Origin: CAWABB01 sp963780165
GTDB taxonomy: Bacteria > Bacteroidota > Ignavibacteria > UBA10030 > UBA6906
Assembly (NCBI GenBank): GCA_963780165.1
Contig: CAWABB010000001.1
Location: 2,232,001-2,296,000 of the forward strand
Direction: 5' to 3'
Length of the DNA: 64,000 bases
Shown here: positions 52,094-60,322 of the stretch, piece by piece
Layout of the letters: each line of letters starts with the position of its first letter
How positions within the stretch are numbered: position 1 is the stretch's first letter
The notes under the pieces: model-generated
The model's input: the letters and a program-made list of their open reading frames with translations, nothing else
Told to the model about the DNA's origin: nothing
Databases searched by the model: none
Made by a program: the position numbers and the translations under genes

Positions 52094-52969
52094 ATGGATA
52101 CCAGAGACATACTCAGGAAAGTACGGTACATCGAGATCAAGACGCGCGGTCTCGTGAACCAGATCTTCTCGGGGGAATACCACAGCGTCTTCAAAGGACG
52201 GGGGATCGAGTTCAGCGAAGTCCGGGAGTACCAGTACGGCGACGACATCCGAACCATCGACTGGAACGTCTCCGCGCGGCTCAACCACCCGTATGTCAAA
52301 GTGTTCGAAGAAGAGCGCGAGCTGACGGTCATGCTGGTCGTCGACCTGAGCGGCTCGGGCGGCTTCGGCAGCGCGACGCAGCTGAAGAATGAGATCGCTA
52401 CGGAGATCTGCGCCGTCCTTGCGTTCTCGGCGATCAAGAACAACGACAAGGTCGGACTGGTTCTCTTCACGGACAGGATCGAAAAGTTCGTCCCGCCCAA
52501 GAAAGGCCGGGCGCACATCCTCCGCATCATCCGGGAGCTGCTCTCCTTTCAGCCGACAGGCACCGGGACCGACATCAAGAAGGCCCTGGAGTATTTCAAC
52601 CACGTGTCGAAGAAGCGGTCGATCGCGTTCCTCATCTCGGACTTCATCGACGACGGATACGACAAGATTCTGCGGATCATCAGCCGCAAGCACGACGTGA
52701 TCGCGGTGGAGCTGTCGGACCCTCGCGAGATGGCGCTGCCCAGCGCGGGCCTGCTGGTGCTGCGAGACGCCGAGACCGGGGAGCAGCGGGTGGTGGATAC
52801 CGCCAATGCGGTAGTCCGCAACGAATTCGAGCGCCACTGGCGCCAGCGGCGGCTGGACCGGCGGGGCATCTTCGTCAGGAGCAAGGTCGACGCGATCGAG
52901 GTGAGGATCGATAGGCCGTATATCAAGCCGATCGTCGACTTTTTCAGGCTCCGGGAGCGCCGCCTGTGA
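52094..52969 (+). CDS. DUF58 domain protein
   Basis: 291 residues. The DUF58 signature FKGRGIEFSEVREYQYGDDIRTIDWNVSARL is followed by a vWA-like region (VMLVVDLSGSGGFG, a DxSxS-type MIDAS, and VLFTDRIEKFVPPKKG). It is cytoplasmic and the standard partner of MoxR in this operon type. The last four bases overlap the next gene's GTG (GTGA). Confidence 0.95.
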   Translation: MDTRDILRKVRYIEIKTRGLVNQIFSGEYHSVFKGRGIEFSEVREYQYGDDIRTIDWNVSARLNHPYVKVFEEERELTVMLVVDLSGSGGFGSATQLKNEIATEICAVLAFSAIKNNDKVGLVLFTDRIEKFVPPKKGRAHILRIIRELLSFQPTGTGTDIKKALEYFNHVSKKRSIAFLISDFIDDGYDKILRIISRKHDVIAVELSDPREMALPSAGLLVLRDAETGEQRVVDTANAVVRNEFERHWRQRRLDRRGIFVRSKVDAIEVRIDRPYIKPIVDFFRLRERRL

Positions 52970-54027
52970 GGCCGCACGTGACGACTCTTCTTCTGGTGGT
53001 TGGGCTGGGCTGCATGCCGTTCGGCCCTGGGCGGGCGCAGGCGCAGCCGGTCAAGGCGCTCGCGTCCGCGGATTCCTCGCGTTACCTCATCGGTGACTGG
53101 ATCCGCGTGACCGTCGAGCTCCGTCACCCGCGCGGGACCACGTTCCAGCCGTCCATCCCTGATTCTCTGGGCGGATTCACGGTGCTCCAGCGGTTGCCGT
53201 TTGTGACGATGTCCGACACCGTGACCCGCACAGGCGTCATCATCGCCCGCTACGATTCGGCGTCAGCCATGGTCCCGGGCCTGACCTACCTGTCGTCCGT
53301 CCCGGGCGATACCGCCCTGCTGCCCGTGTCAACCAATGCGGTCTCTCTGACTGTCCAACGGGTACCGGTGGACAGTGCCGGCCAGGCGCACGACATCAAG
53401 CCGGTCATGTCCATCCCGTACACGCTCGCCGAGATTCTCATGTTCGTCGGGGCGCTCCTCGTGGTGGCAGCGGCCGCGTACGTCGCGTACCGGTATTTCA
53501 AGAAGAAGCGGCGGACGATGGTCGTCGACACGCGGCTTCCCGTGTTGAAGGCCGCGCACGTGGTCGCGTATGAACAACTTGCGGTGCTCAAAGAGAAGCG
53601 GCTGTGGCAGCAGGGGAAGGTGAAAGAGTATCATTCGGAACTGACGGACATTCTACGGCGGTATCTCGAAGACCGGTTCGGCATGATGGCCCTCGAGGAG
53701 ACGACGGAAGAGATCATCGAGGGGCTGCACCGGATGAAGCTTTTGCCGAGGATCATTGGCAATGTCTCGGAGGTTCTCGTGCGCGCGGACCTCGTGAAGT
53801 TTGCGAAGCACAAGCCGGAGATCGGCGAGCACGACGCCAGCCTGAAGTCGGTCTACGATGTCGTCGAGCGCACGAAGGCAGCGCCGTCGCCATCCGGTCA
53901 GCCGCCCCAGTCGCCATCCGCGCCGGGGCACCCCACGCCGTCGACTCCCGGGCAATCCAGGCCACCGGCCACAGGGCTGAGTCCGAAGCCGGCGGCGGAC
54001 AAGGAGGGCGCGCATGTGGGGGCCTAA
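52966..54027 (+). CDS. Membrane protein of the Bat operon (BatD/DUF4381-like)
   Basis: 353 residues. Signal peptide, an extracytoplasmic Ig-like domain (RYLIGDWIRVTVELRHPRG...RVPVD), one transmembrane helix (~residues 150-175, AEILMFVGALLVVAAAAYVAY) and a cytoplasmic helical domain (KEYHSELTDILRRYLEDRFGMMALEETTEEI) also seen at the end of BatD-type proteins, then a Pro/Ser-rich tail. In many Bat operons a short DUF4381-like protein occupies this place. Starts with GTG inside the DUF58 stop and overlaps batA by 14 bases. Confidence 0.8.
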   Translation: MRPHVTTLLLVVGLGCMPFGPGRAQAQPVKALASADSSRYLIGDWIRVTVELRHPRGTTFQPSIPDSLGGFTVLQRLPFVTMSDTVTRTGVIIARYDSASAMVPGLTYLSSVPGDTALLPVSTNAVSLTVQRVPVDSAGQAHDIKPVMSIPYTLAEILMFVGALLVVAAAAYVAYRYFKKKRRTMVVDTRLPVLKAAHVVAYEQLAVLKEKRLWQQGKVKEYHSELTDILRRYLEDRFGMMALEETTEEIIEGLHRMKLLPRIIGNVSEVLVRADLVKFAKHKPEIGEHDASLKSVYDVVERTKAAPSPSGQPPQSPSAPGHPTPSTPGQSRPPATGLSPKPAADKEGAHVGA

Positions 54028-55012
54028 CGCTACCTTCGCGACTCCGTGGGCGCTCTACGGACTTCTGGTGATACCGCTGCTCGTGTTCTGGTACATTCGG
54101 CGGCACGGGGCCTCGCTCGGCACCCTCCGGTTTTCGTCGCTCACTCCGTTTGCGGCGCTGAAGCCGACGATTCGCGAGCGGCTGCGGCATGTCCCGTTCG
54201 TCCTCCGCATGGCGGGGCTCGCGCTGCTGATTGTTGCCATCGCGCGGCCGCAGAGCGTGTCGGATGGAGAGAACATCTACACCGAAGGGATCGACATCGT
54301 CCTGGTGCTGGACATCTCTGGCAGCATGCTCGCGGAGGATTTCCAGCCGAATCGTATCGGGGCGGCAAAGGACGTTGCGCAGAAATTCGTGGACGCGCGG
54401 ACGAACGACCGCATCGGCCTTGTCGTGTTCGCCGGGCAGAGCTTCACGCAGTGTCCGATGACGCTTGACTATCGCGTGCTGAAAAACCTGCTCCGCCAGA
54501 TCAAGCCAGGGATGGTGGAAGACGGCACGGCGATCGGGATGGGCATCGCCCAGGGTGTCAACCGCATCAAGGAGAGCACCGCAAAAAGCAAGGTCATGAT
54601 CCTGCTCACGGACGGGGTGAACAATCGCGGCGAAATCGATCCGCTCACGGCAGCCCAGCTGGCGCAGACGTTCGGCATCCGCATCTACACGATCGGAGTC
54701 GGGACGATCGGGGAGGCGCCGTATCCCGTACAGACCCCGTTCGGGATCCGCTATCAGAACGTGCCTGTGGATGTGGACGAGAAGTCACTCAAAGCGATCG
54801 CCGACATGACCGAGGGGGAGTACTTCCGGGCCACGACCAATCGAGCCCTGGAGCGCATCTACGCCGAAATCGACAAGCTGGAGAAGACCCGGATCGAGGT
54901 GCGCTCGTACCGATCCTACGCCGAGATGTTCTACGGATGGGCGGGCTTTGCGCTGGTGTTGCTGGTCCTCGAGGCAGTCCTCTCCCGCACGTATCTGAGG
55001 AAGCATCCCTGA
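54014..55012 (+). CDS. batA: Aerotolerance regulator BatA (vWA membrane protein)
   Basis: 332 residues. N-terminal membrane helices (ALYGLLVIPLLVFWYIRRHG and the following), then a vWA domain with a complete MIDAS: VLDISGSMLAEDF, the Thr loop and LLTDGVNNRGEID, and a C-terminal membrane helix (WAGFALVLLVLEAVL). In Bacteroides the Bat operon aids survival of oxygen exposure, although the mechanism is unresolved. It overlaps the gene before and shares one base with batB (TGATG). Confidence 0.95.
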   Translation: MWGPNATFATPWALYGLLVIPLLVFWYIRRHGASLGTLRFSSLTPFAALKPTIRERLRHVPFVLRMAGLALLIVAIARPQSVSDGENIYTEGIDIVLVLDISGSMLAEDFQPNRIGAAKDVAQKFVDARTNDRIGLVVFAGQSFTQCPMTLDYRVLKNLLRQIKPGMVEDGTAIGMGIAQGVNRIKESTAKSKVMILLTDGVNNRGEIDPLTAAQLAQTFGIRIYTIGVGTIGEAPYPVQTPFGIRYQNVPVDVDEKSLKAIADMTEGEYFRATTNRALERIYAEIDKLEKTRIEVRSYRSYAEMFYGWAGFALVLLVLEAVLSRTYLRKHP

Positions 55013-56064
55013 TGATACGCTTCGCTCAACCGGACACGCTCTTTCTGCTGGCGATTCTCCCAGCCCTCGGCCTGCTGTTCTGGCTCAGCGCCAGGCTGCG
55101 CCTCGCAGCCATGGAACGCTTCGGCAACCTCCCGCTCCTGACCAGGCTCAGCGACGCCGCGGGGAACGCCAAGCGCATGGCGAAGGTTATGCTGATCCTC
55201 CTCGCGGTCGGCATGGTCATTGTTGGCCTCGCCAATCCCCAGGTGGGGACGCGGATGGAGGAAGTGAAGCAGGAAGGGATCGACCTGTTCATTGCGCTCG
55301 ACGTTTCGCTCAGCATGAAAGCGGAAGATGTCAAGCCCAACCGTCTCGAGAAGGCGCGGCTGGAGCTGCATACGCTGATCGATCGGCTGGGCGGGGATAG
55401 GATCGGCCTGATCGTGTTTGCGGGTGAAGCCTTCACGCAGTTCCCGCTGACGACGGACTACAGCGCCGCGAATCTCTTCCTCGATGCCATCGACGTCGAC
55501 GTGGTGCCGGTTCCGGGCACAAGCATCGCTGCGGCGATCGAGCGCGCAATCGAGTCGTTCGATTTCGAGGAACCGACGACGAAGGCTATTGCGATCATCA
55601 CCGACGGAGAGAACACCGAAGGCGATGCGTTCGAAGCCGCCAAGGAAGCGGCCGAGAAGGGGGTGCTGATCTATACGATCGGTCTCGGCTCGCCAGCGGG
55701 AGCGCCGATCCCGATGTACAGCGCGTCGGGGAGGCAGACCGATTTCAAGCGCGACAAAATGGGGAATGTGGTCGTCACGAAGCTGGACGAGATGGGTCTG
55801 GAGAAGCTTGCGACGATCGGCAACGGGAAGTTCTTCCGCGCGACGACGGGACAGGACGAGCTTGAGGAGATCTTCAAATCGTTGAGTGTTCTCGAAAAGC
55901 GGGAATTCGGGACGAAGCGATTCACGGACTATGAGGATCGGTTCCAGTGGTTCCTGGGGGCTGCGCTCCTCCTGCTGATCGGCGAGTTGCTCCTGTCGGA
56001 GCGCCGCTCGGCATGGATTGCCCGGTGGAATCCGCTTGCCAGGAAAGAGGAGGTGGCACTATGA
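55012..56064 (+). CDS. batB: Aerotolerance regulator BatB (vWA membrane protein)
   Basis: 350 residues with the same layout as BatA: two N-terminal helices (FLLAILPALGLLFWLSAR, MLILLAVGMVIVGLANP), a vWA domain with ALDVSLSMKAEDVKP (DxSxS MIDAS) and IITDGENTEGDAFEA, and a final helix. The start at 55012 shares a base with the batA stop. BatA and BatB are expected to work as a membrane complex with BatC-E. Confidence 0.95.
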   Translation: MIRFAQPDTLFLLAILPALGLLFWLSARLRLAAMERFGNLPLLTRLSDAAGNAKRMAKVMLILLAVGMVIVGLANPQVGTRMEEVKQEGIDLFIALDVSLSMKAEDVKPNRLEKARLELHTLIDRLGGDRIGLIVFAGEAFTQFPLTTDYSAANLFLDAIDVDVVPVPGTSIAAAIERAIESFDFEEPTTKAIAIITDGENTEGDAFEAAKEAAEKGVLIYTIGLGSPAGAPIPMYSASGRQTDFKRDKMGNVVVTKLDEMGLEKLATIGNGKFFRATTGQDELEEIFKSLSVLEKREFGTKRFTDYEDRFQWFLGAALLLLIGELLLSERRSAWIARWNPLARKEEVAL

Positions 56065-56882
56065 AGAGGAGCGTGCTGGAGCAACCCGGGGGCGAACGTG
56101 CGAGCGGGATCGGGGGCGACGGGTTCGGTGAGGGAGGGGTCATCGTGAGGCGTGACGGCATGACCACACGCCACCTGGTCCCGTGTCTCGCGCTGGCATT
56201 GGCGTGCGGATTCGTCGCCGTACCCGCCGGCGCCCAGTCGGTCCGCTCGCTCGTCCACAGCGGCAACGACGAGTACACGGAGGGCAAGTACACCGATGCG
56301 GAGGTGAACTACCGGAAGGCGCTCGAGAAGGAAGCGGAACTAGTCCAGGCCCACTTCAACCTCGGCAATGCGCTGCACAAGCAGGGGAAGCAGGAAGAGG
56401 CGGTGCGCCAGTATGAGCAGGCGATCAACCGGGCGGCGGACGCGGAAACGAAGGCGAACGGCTACTATAACATTGGAAACTCGTTTCTCTCGCAGCAAAA
56501 ATACCAGGAGGCGATCCAGTCCTATGTCGAGGGGCTGAAGCTGAAGCCGGACGACGCCGACGCGAAGTACAACCTGTCCTATGCGCTGGATATGCTGAAA
56601 CAGCAGGAGCAGCAACAAAAACAGCAGCAGCAGAACAAGGACAAGAATCAGCAGAATCAGGACAATAAGAACCAGCAGCAAGACCAGCAACAACAGCAAC
56701 AGAAGCAGGATCAGCCGCCGCCGCAACAGCCGCAACCCCAGCCGTCCCCCCAGCAGCAGCGCCAGATGTCCAAGGAGCAGGCGGAGCGCATCCTGGACGT
56801 GCTGAAGAACAGCGAGCGCGACATCCAGAAGAAGCTGCGCGTTCGCCAGGCGGTCAGGCCCAAGGGGGACAAGGACTGGTAA
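56061..56882 (+). CDS. batC: BatC, TPR protein with poly-glutamine tract
   Basis: 273 residues from the ATG at 56061, which has a strong GAGGAGG and overlaps the batB stop. The signal-like segment MTTRHLVPCLALALACGFVAV begins at 56160, so the shorter start is a real alternative. Residues ~60-175 are TPR repeats (YTEGKYTDAEVNYRKALEK, HKQGKQEEAVRQYEQAINR, FLSQQKYQEAIQSYVEGLK). Then comes a Gln/Pro-rich tract (~180-240, runs of Q broken by N, K, D), and a conserved end (MSKEQAERILDVLKNSERD). It is probably periplasmic and scaffolds the Bat complex. Confidence 0.9.
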   Translation: MKRSVLEQPGGERASGIGGDGFGEGGVIVRRDGMTTRHLVPCLALALACGFVAVPAGAQSVRSLVHSGNDEYTEGKYTDAEVNYRKALEKEAELVQAHFNLGNALHKQGKQEEAVRQYEQAINRAADAETKANGYYNIGNSFLSQQKYQEAIQSYVEGLKLKPDDADAKYNLSYALDMLKQQEQQQKQQQQNKDKNQQNQDNKNQQQDQQQQQQKQDQPPPQQPQPQPSPQQQRQMSKEQAERILDVLKNSERDIQKKLRVRQAVRPKGDKDW

Positions 56883-56883
56883 G

Positions 56884-58719
56884 ATGAAACGCCTCCTCAT
56901 ATTCATAGTGATCCTCGCTGTCGCCCTCCCGGCGGCGGCGCAGGAGACGGCCTTCAAGGCCCAGGTTGACCGCGCAACCGTTGGCATGGGCGAGCAATTC
57001 ACGCTGACGCTCGTGCTCACGAATCCCGGCAGGGCGGGCGGACAGAACCTGCAGCTGCCGAACATGAGCAAGTTCTTCATTCTCTCCGGCCCGAACCAGT
57101 CGAGCAGCGTCCAGATCATCAACGGCGCGATGTCGTCGACCGTCACCTACAGCTACGCCTTGCAGCCGAGGGAGGTCGGGAGGCACACGATCGGGGCGGC
57201 GACGATCGAGGTGGGGGGCACGGTCCTTCGGACGGAGCCTGTCGACATCGATGTCGTCAAGGGAAGCGGCGCCGCGACGGCGGCGAAACCGCAGAACGCC
57301 TCCGGCGATCTCGGGAAGGAACTCGACGAGAACCTGTTCCTCCGCGCAAGCGTCGACCGCACGCAGATGCTCCAGGGCGAACAGGTGAACCTGACGTTCA
57401 AGCTCTACACGCGGGTCTCCGTTGTGAATTACGCGGTCGAGAAGAATCCGTCGATGACCGGATTCTGGGCGGAAGATGTGGAGGTCCCCAAGAACGTCCA
57501 GCTAACGACGGAAACCATCAACGGAAAGCAGTACCGGGTGGGTGTCATCAAGCGCCAGGCGCTGTTTCCGACGCAATCCGGCACGCTCCGCATCTCCCCG
57601 ATGGAGCTCCAGGCGACGGTGCAGGTACAGTCACGCTCGGCCGATCCATTCGATGCCTTCTTCCGGGATCCGTTCGGGCGGAACGTCAACCACACGGTCC
57701 GCAGCAATACCGTCTCCATCAACGTGGAGCCCCTGCCGGCCGACAGTCCGCCGGAGTTCCGCGGGGCCGTGGGGCAGTTCGCGATGAGCGCCACGGTGGA
57801 CAAGCGCACCACGCGCGCGAACGAGCCGGTATCACTCAAGATCACGATCTCGGGGACGGGGAACATCAAGCTGCTTGAGTCGCCCGTTCCAGAGATCCCG
57901 CCGGATTTCGAACAGTATCCCCCGAAGGTCACGGACATGATCAACCGGGGGCAGTCGCGCATTACCGGCAGCAAGACGTTCGAGTACCTGTTGCTGCCGC
58001 GGTATCCCGGACTGAAGGTGATCAAGCCGCTGACGTTCGTCTATTTCGACCCCGTGAAAAGGGAGTTTACGCGCCTCCGTTCTCCGCAGATCGAACTGAA
58101 TGTGGAGCAAGGCAGTGTGTCGTCGACGCCGCTGATCACCGGCCTGCCGCGCGAGGACGTGCAGGTGCTCAGTGAGGACATTCGGTTCATCAAGGTGAGT
58201 TCGAGCTCTCTGGCGCGGAGAGGGGAGTCGTTGCACACATCGCCGGCCTTCATTACGCTTGTTCTGCTGCCGCTGCTTGGACTTGCGGGGGCGGTTGTGT
58301 ACACGCGCCAGCGGCAGGTGGCGATGGCTGACGCCGTCGGGTACCGGACCCGGCGCGCCATCAAGGTGGCGCAGCGGGGGCTGCACGAGGCCGACTATCT
58401 CCTGAAAGAGAAGTCGGGGGCCAAGGGGGAGCCCGCCTCCAACCAACGTCTCAGATTTTATGCGGAAATCTCCCGCGCGCTTTCAAAGTACCTCGGAGAC
58501 AAGCTGGGTATCTCGCAGGCGGAGATGTCGGTGGACGTGCTCGCCGAGACGCTCCGGAAGCGTCGCGTGGATCCCGGACTGATCCATGCGGTACAAGCAT
58601 TGCTGGAATCGTGCGACATGGCGCGGTTTGCGCCGACGAGCCTGGAGTTGCCCGCCATGCAGAAGACGTACGACGAAGCGCGGCGGATTATCGTTGAACT
58701 CGAACGGACGCTCAAGTGA
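56884..58719 (+). CDS. batD: BatD, oxygen tolerance protein
   Basis: 611 residues. Signal peptide (MKRLLIFIVILAVALPAAA), several Ig-like beta domains (~20-420; FTLTLVLTNPGRAGGQNLQLPNM, DRTQMLQGEQVNLTFKLYTR, FRDPFGRN), a transmembrane helix (~455-475, FITLVLLPLLGLAGAVVY) and a cytoplasmic helical domain (LRFYAEISRALSKYLGDKLGI). This is the full BatD layout. It starts 2 bases after batC and overlaps batE by GTGA. Confidence 0.95.
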   Translation: MKRLLIFIVILAVALPAAAQETAFKAQVDRATVGMGEQFTLTLVLTNPGRAGGQNLQLPNMSKFFILSGPNQSSSVQIINGAMSSTVTYSYALQPREVGRHTIGAATIEVGGTVLRTEPVDIDVVKGSGAATAAKPQNASGDLGKELDENLFLRASVDRTQMLQGEQVNLTFKLYTRVSVVNYAVEKNPSMTGFWAEDVEVPKNVQLTTETINGKQYRVGVIKRQALFPTQSGTLRISPMELQATVQVQSRSADPFDAFFRDPFGRNVNHTVRSNTVSINVEPLPADSPPEFRGAVGQFAMSATVDKRTTRANEPVSLKITISGTGNIKLLESPVPEIPPDFEQYPPKVTDMINRGQSRITGSKTFEYLLLPRYPGLKVIKPLTFVYFDPVKREFTRLRSPQIELNVEQGSVSSTPLITGLPREDVQVLSEDIRFIKVSSSSLARRGESLHTSPAFITLVLLPLLGLAGAVVYTRQRQVAMADAVGYRTRRAIKVAQRGLHEADYLLKEKSGAKGEPASNQRLRFYAEISRALSKYLGDKLGISQAEMSVDVLAETLRKRRVDPGLIHAVQALLESCDMARFAPTSLELPAMQKTYDEARRIIVELERTLK

Positions 58720-59474
58720 CCACTCTCCGCACGCTCATGCTGCTCCTTCTGGTATCCGCGGGAACCGTGTTCGCGCAGAATCCCGAGCAGGTGTTCCAGC
58801 AGGGGAACATGCTCTACCAGCAGGGGAGTCTCGACGAGGCGCGCAAGGCCTACGAGACGCTTCTCGGGCAGGGATACGTCAGCGGTGAGCTGTACTACAA
58901 CCTCGGGAATGTCTACTACCGGACCGGGAGCATCGCCCGGGGCATTTTGTTCTACGAGCGCGCCGCGCGGCTGATCCCGCAGGATGAAGACCTCCAGCAC
59001 AACCTCGCGCTCGCGAACCTCCGTATTACCGACCGCATCGAACCGACGCCGAGGCTGTTCATCTGGGGTTGGTGGGAAGGGTTGAAGAATGCCCTCTCGC
59101 TCCAGGGCCTGACCTGGCTCACGTTCCTCGCATATCTCATCGTGATTGCGTCTGTGGCGTTGCTCCTGCTGGGAGGGAGCTATACGGTGCGGCGCGTCGG
59201 CCTGATCGGTTTGGCGGTGACGGGCGCTTTGTTCCTGCTCCTCCTGGCCGTGTTCATCGGCAGGCTGGCGGATCTCGGCGCGACGGATGAAGCGATCATG
59301 ATGGCCTCGGTTGCGACCGTGAAGAATTCTCCCGACCCGAAGAGCTCGGATGCGTTCGTCCTGCACAGCGGCGTGAAGCTCTGGGTGGTCGACCGCATGA
59401 GCGAGTGGGTGAAGATCCGACTGGCGGACGGAAAGCAGGGGTGGGTAGAGCGGAGTTCGATTGAGGTGATTTAG
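58716..59474 (+). CDS. batE: BatE, TPR-SH3 membrane protein
   Basis: 252 residues. Signal peptide, two TPR units (FQQGNMLYQQGSLDEARKAYE, LYYNLGNVYYRTGSIARGILFYERA), two transmembrane helices (~115-165) and a C-terminal SH3-type domain (SVATVKNSPDP...LHSGVKLWVVDRMSEWVKIRLADGKQGWVE). It ends the Bat operon. The GTG start lies in the batD stop. SH3 domains of this type often touch peptidoglycan or proteins in the periplasm. Confidence 0.93.
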   Translation: MTTLRTLMLLLLVSAGTVFAQNPEQVFQQGNMLYQQGSLDEARKAYETLLGQGYVSGELYYNLGNVYYRTGSIARGILFYERAARLIPQDEDLQHNLALANLRITDRIEPTPRLFIWGWWEGLKNALSLQGLTWLTFLAYLIVIASVALLLLGGSYTVRRVGLIGLAVTGALFLLLLAVFIGRLADLGATDEAIMMASVATVKNSPDPKSSDAFVLHSGVKLWVVDRMSEWVKIRLADGKQGWVERSSIEVI

Positions 59475-59504
59475 GGGATCAGCGGGCTCACGTCAGCCGC
59501 CCGG

Positions 59505-60224
59505 CTATCGCCGTCTGATCCACGTCTCTCTGCCATATCGTTGCTCGATGAGCTGTTTCATCCTTGCTTCCCCCGGTGGTGTTGCGCGTTCCCTTGCATT
59601 CCACACCTCACGCACCTTCTCCTTCACCGTTGTCCCATCGATGCGCAGATTGCGCATGAACGCCGAGTGACCACGTCCTTCACGGTATTGAGGTCTCCGA
59701 TCTGGAAGCGGCAGCACATCCTCGACAATCGAAAAATCCAATCCGAGCAGAAGCGTCCCGTGAACCAGGACGGCGCGTCCTCGCCGCCGTTGTGCGTTTC
59801 CTGAAATCTTCCGGCCAGCGATCGCGAGGTCGCTGTCACCTTCAAGCTGAACCACTTCTCCAGTGAGCGACGCGATCGCTCCCGCAAGTCTCCCGAGCAC
59901 AAACCTGTGCGCGCCGCGGACCGACGAAGCGTCGTGGGTGGTTCCCGGACGGATCACGACAGCGTAGTTCAGCACTCCGGGGCCCTGCACGACCGTACCG
60001 CCCCCGCTGACGCGCCTGAGCACCGGAATTCCTCTTGCCGCACATTTTTCCTCGCGCACCTCCTTCCGGAGCTCGCCAGAAAGTCCCAGCACGACGAAAT
60101 GGCCTGGACTCTCCCAGAATCGGAGGGTCTCCGCGCCGGACCCCTCCTCGCATTGGTCGAGCACCGCCTCGTCGCAGGCGAGGTTTTCGGCTGCAGACGG
60201 GTATGTGAGGTCAAGAAACCGCAC
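59505..60224 (-). CDS. Lipoate-protein ligase A family protein
   Basis: 239 residues. The lipoate/biotin ligase fold is visible: RFWESPGHFVVLGLS near the start, RRVSGGGTVVQGPGVLNYAVV (lipoate-binding glycine loop), DLAIAGRKISGNAQRRR (catalytic Lys in GRKISG) and HGTLLLGLDF. The enzyme attaches or transfers lipoyl groups to E2 or GcvH lysines. It lies divergent from and next to the pyruvate dehydrogenase E1/E2 genes, whose E2 has a lipoyl domain, a logical partner. Ligase versus octanoyltransferase (LipM-like) activity cannot be separated by eye. Confidence 0.88.
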   Translation of the reverse strand: MRFLDLTYPSAAENLACDEAVLDQCEEGSGAETLRFWESPGHFVVLGLSGELRKEVREEKCAARGIPVLRRVSGGGTVVQGPGVLNYAVVIRPGTTHDASSVRGAHRFVLGRLAGAIASLTGEVVQLEGDSDLAIAGRKISGNAQRRRGRAVLVHGTLLLGLDFSIVEDVLPLPDRRPQYREGRGHSAFMRNLRIDGTTVKEKVREVWNARERATPPGEARMKQLIEQRYGRETWIRRR

Positions 60225-60235
60225 CGGAGGGCCTA

Positions 60236-60267
60236 TTTGATAAGGACGGGCGAATGATGTACATTAT
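60236..60267 (+). promoter_or_regulatory. Promoter of the pyruvate dehydrogenase operon
   Basis: TTTG-N20-TACATTAT, of the same form as the tRNA-Arg promoter. It gives a leader of roughly 50 bases before the GTG at 60323, and makes starts upstream of 60270 unlikely. Confidence 0.65.
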
Positions 60268-60322
60268 GCTTCTTCGCTCAAGATACCCCGAATTTCCTCA
60301 ATTTCGGACAGGTTTTCGCATC

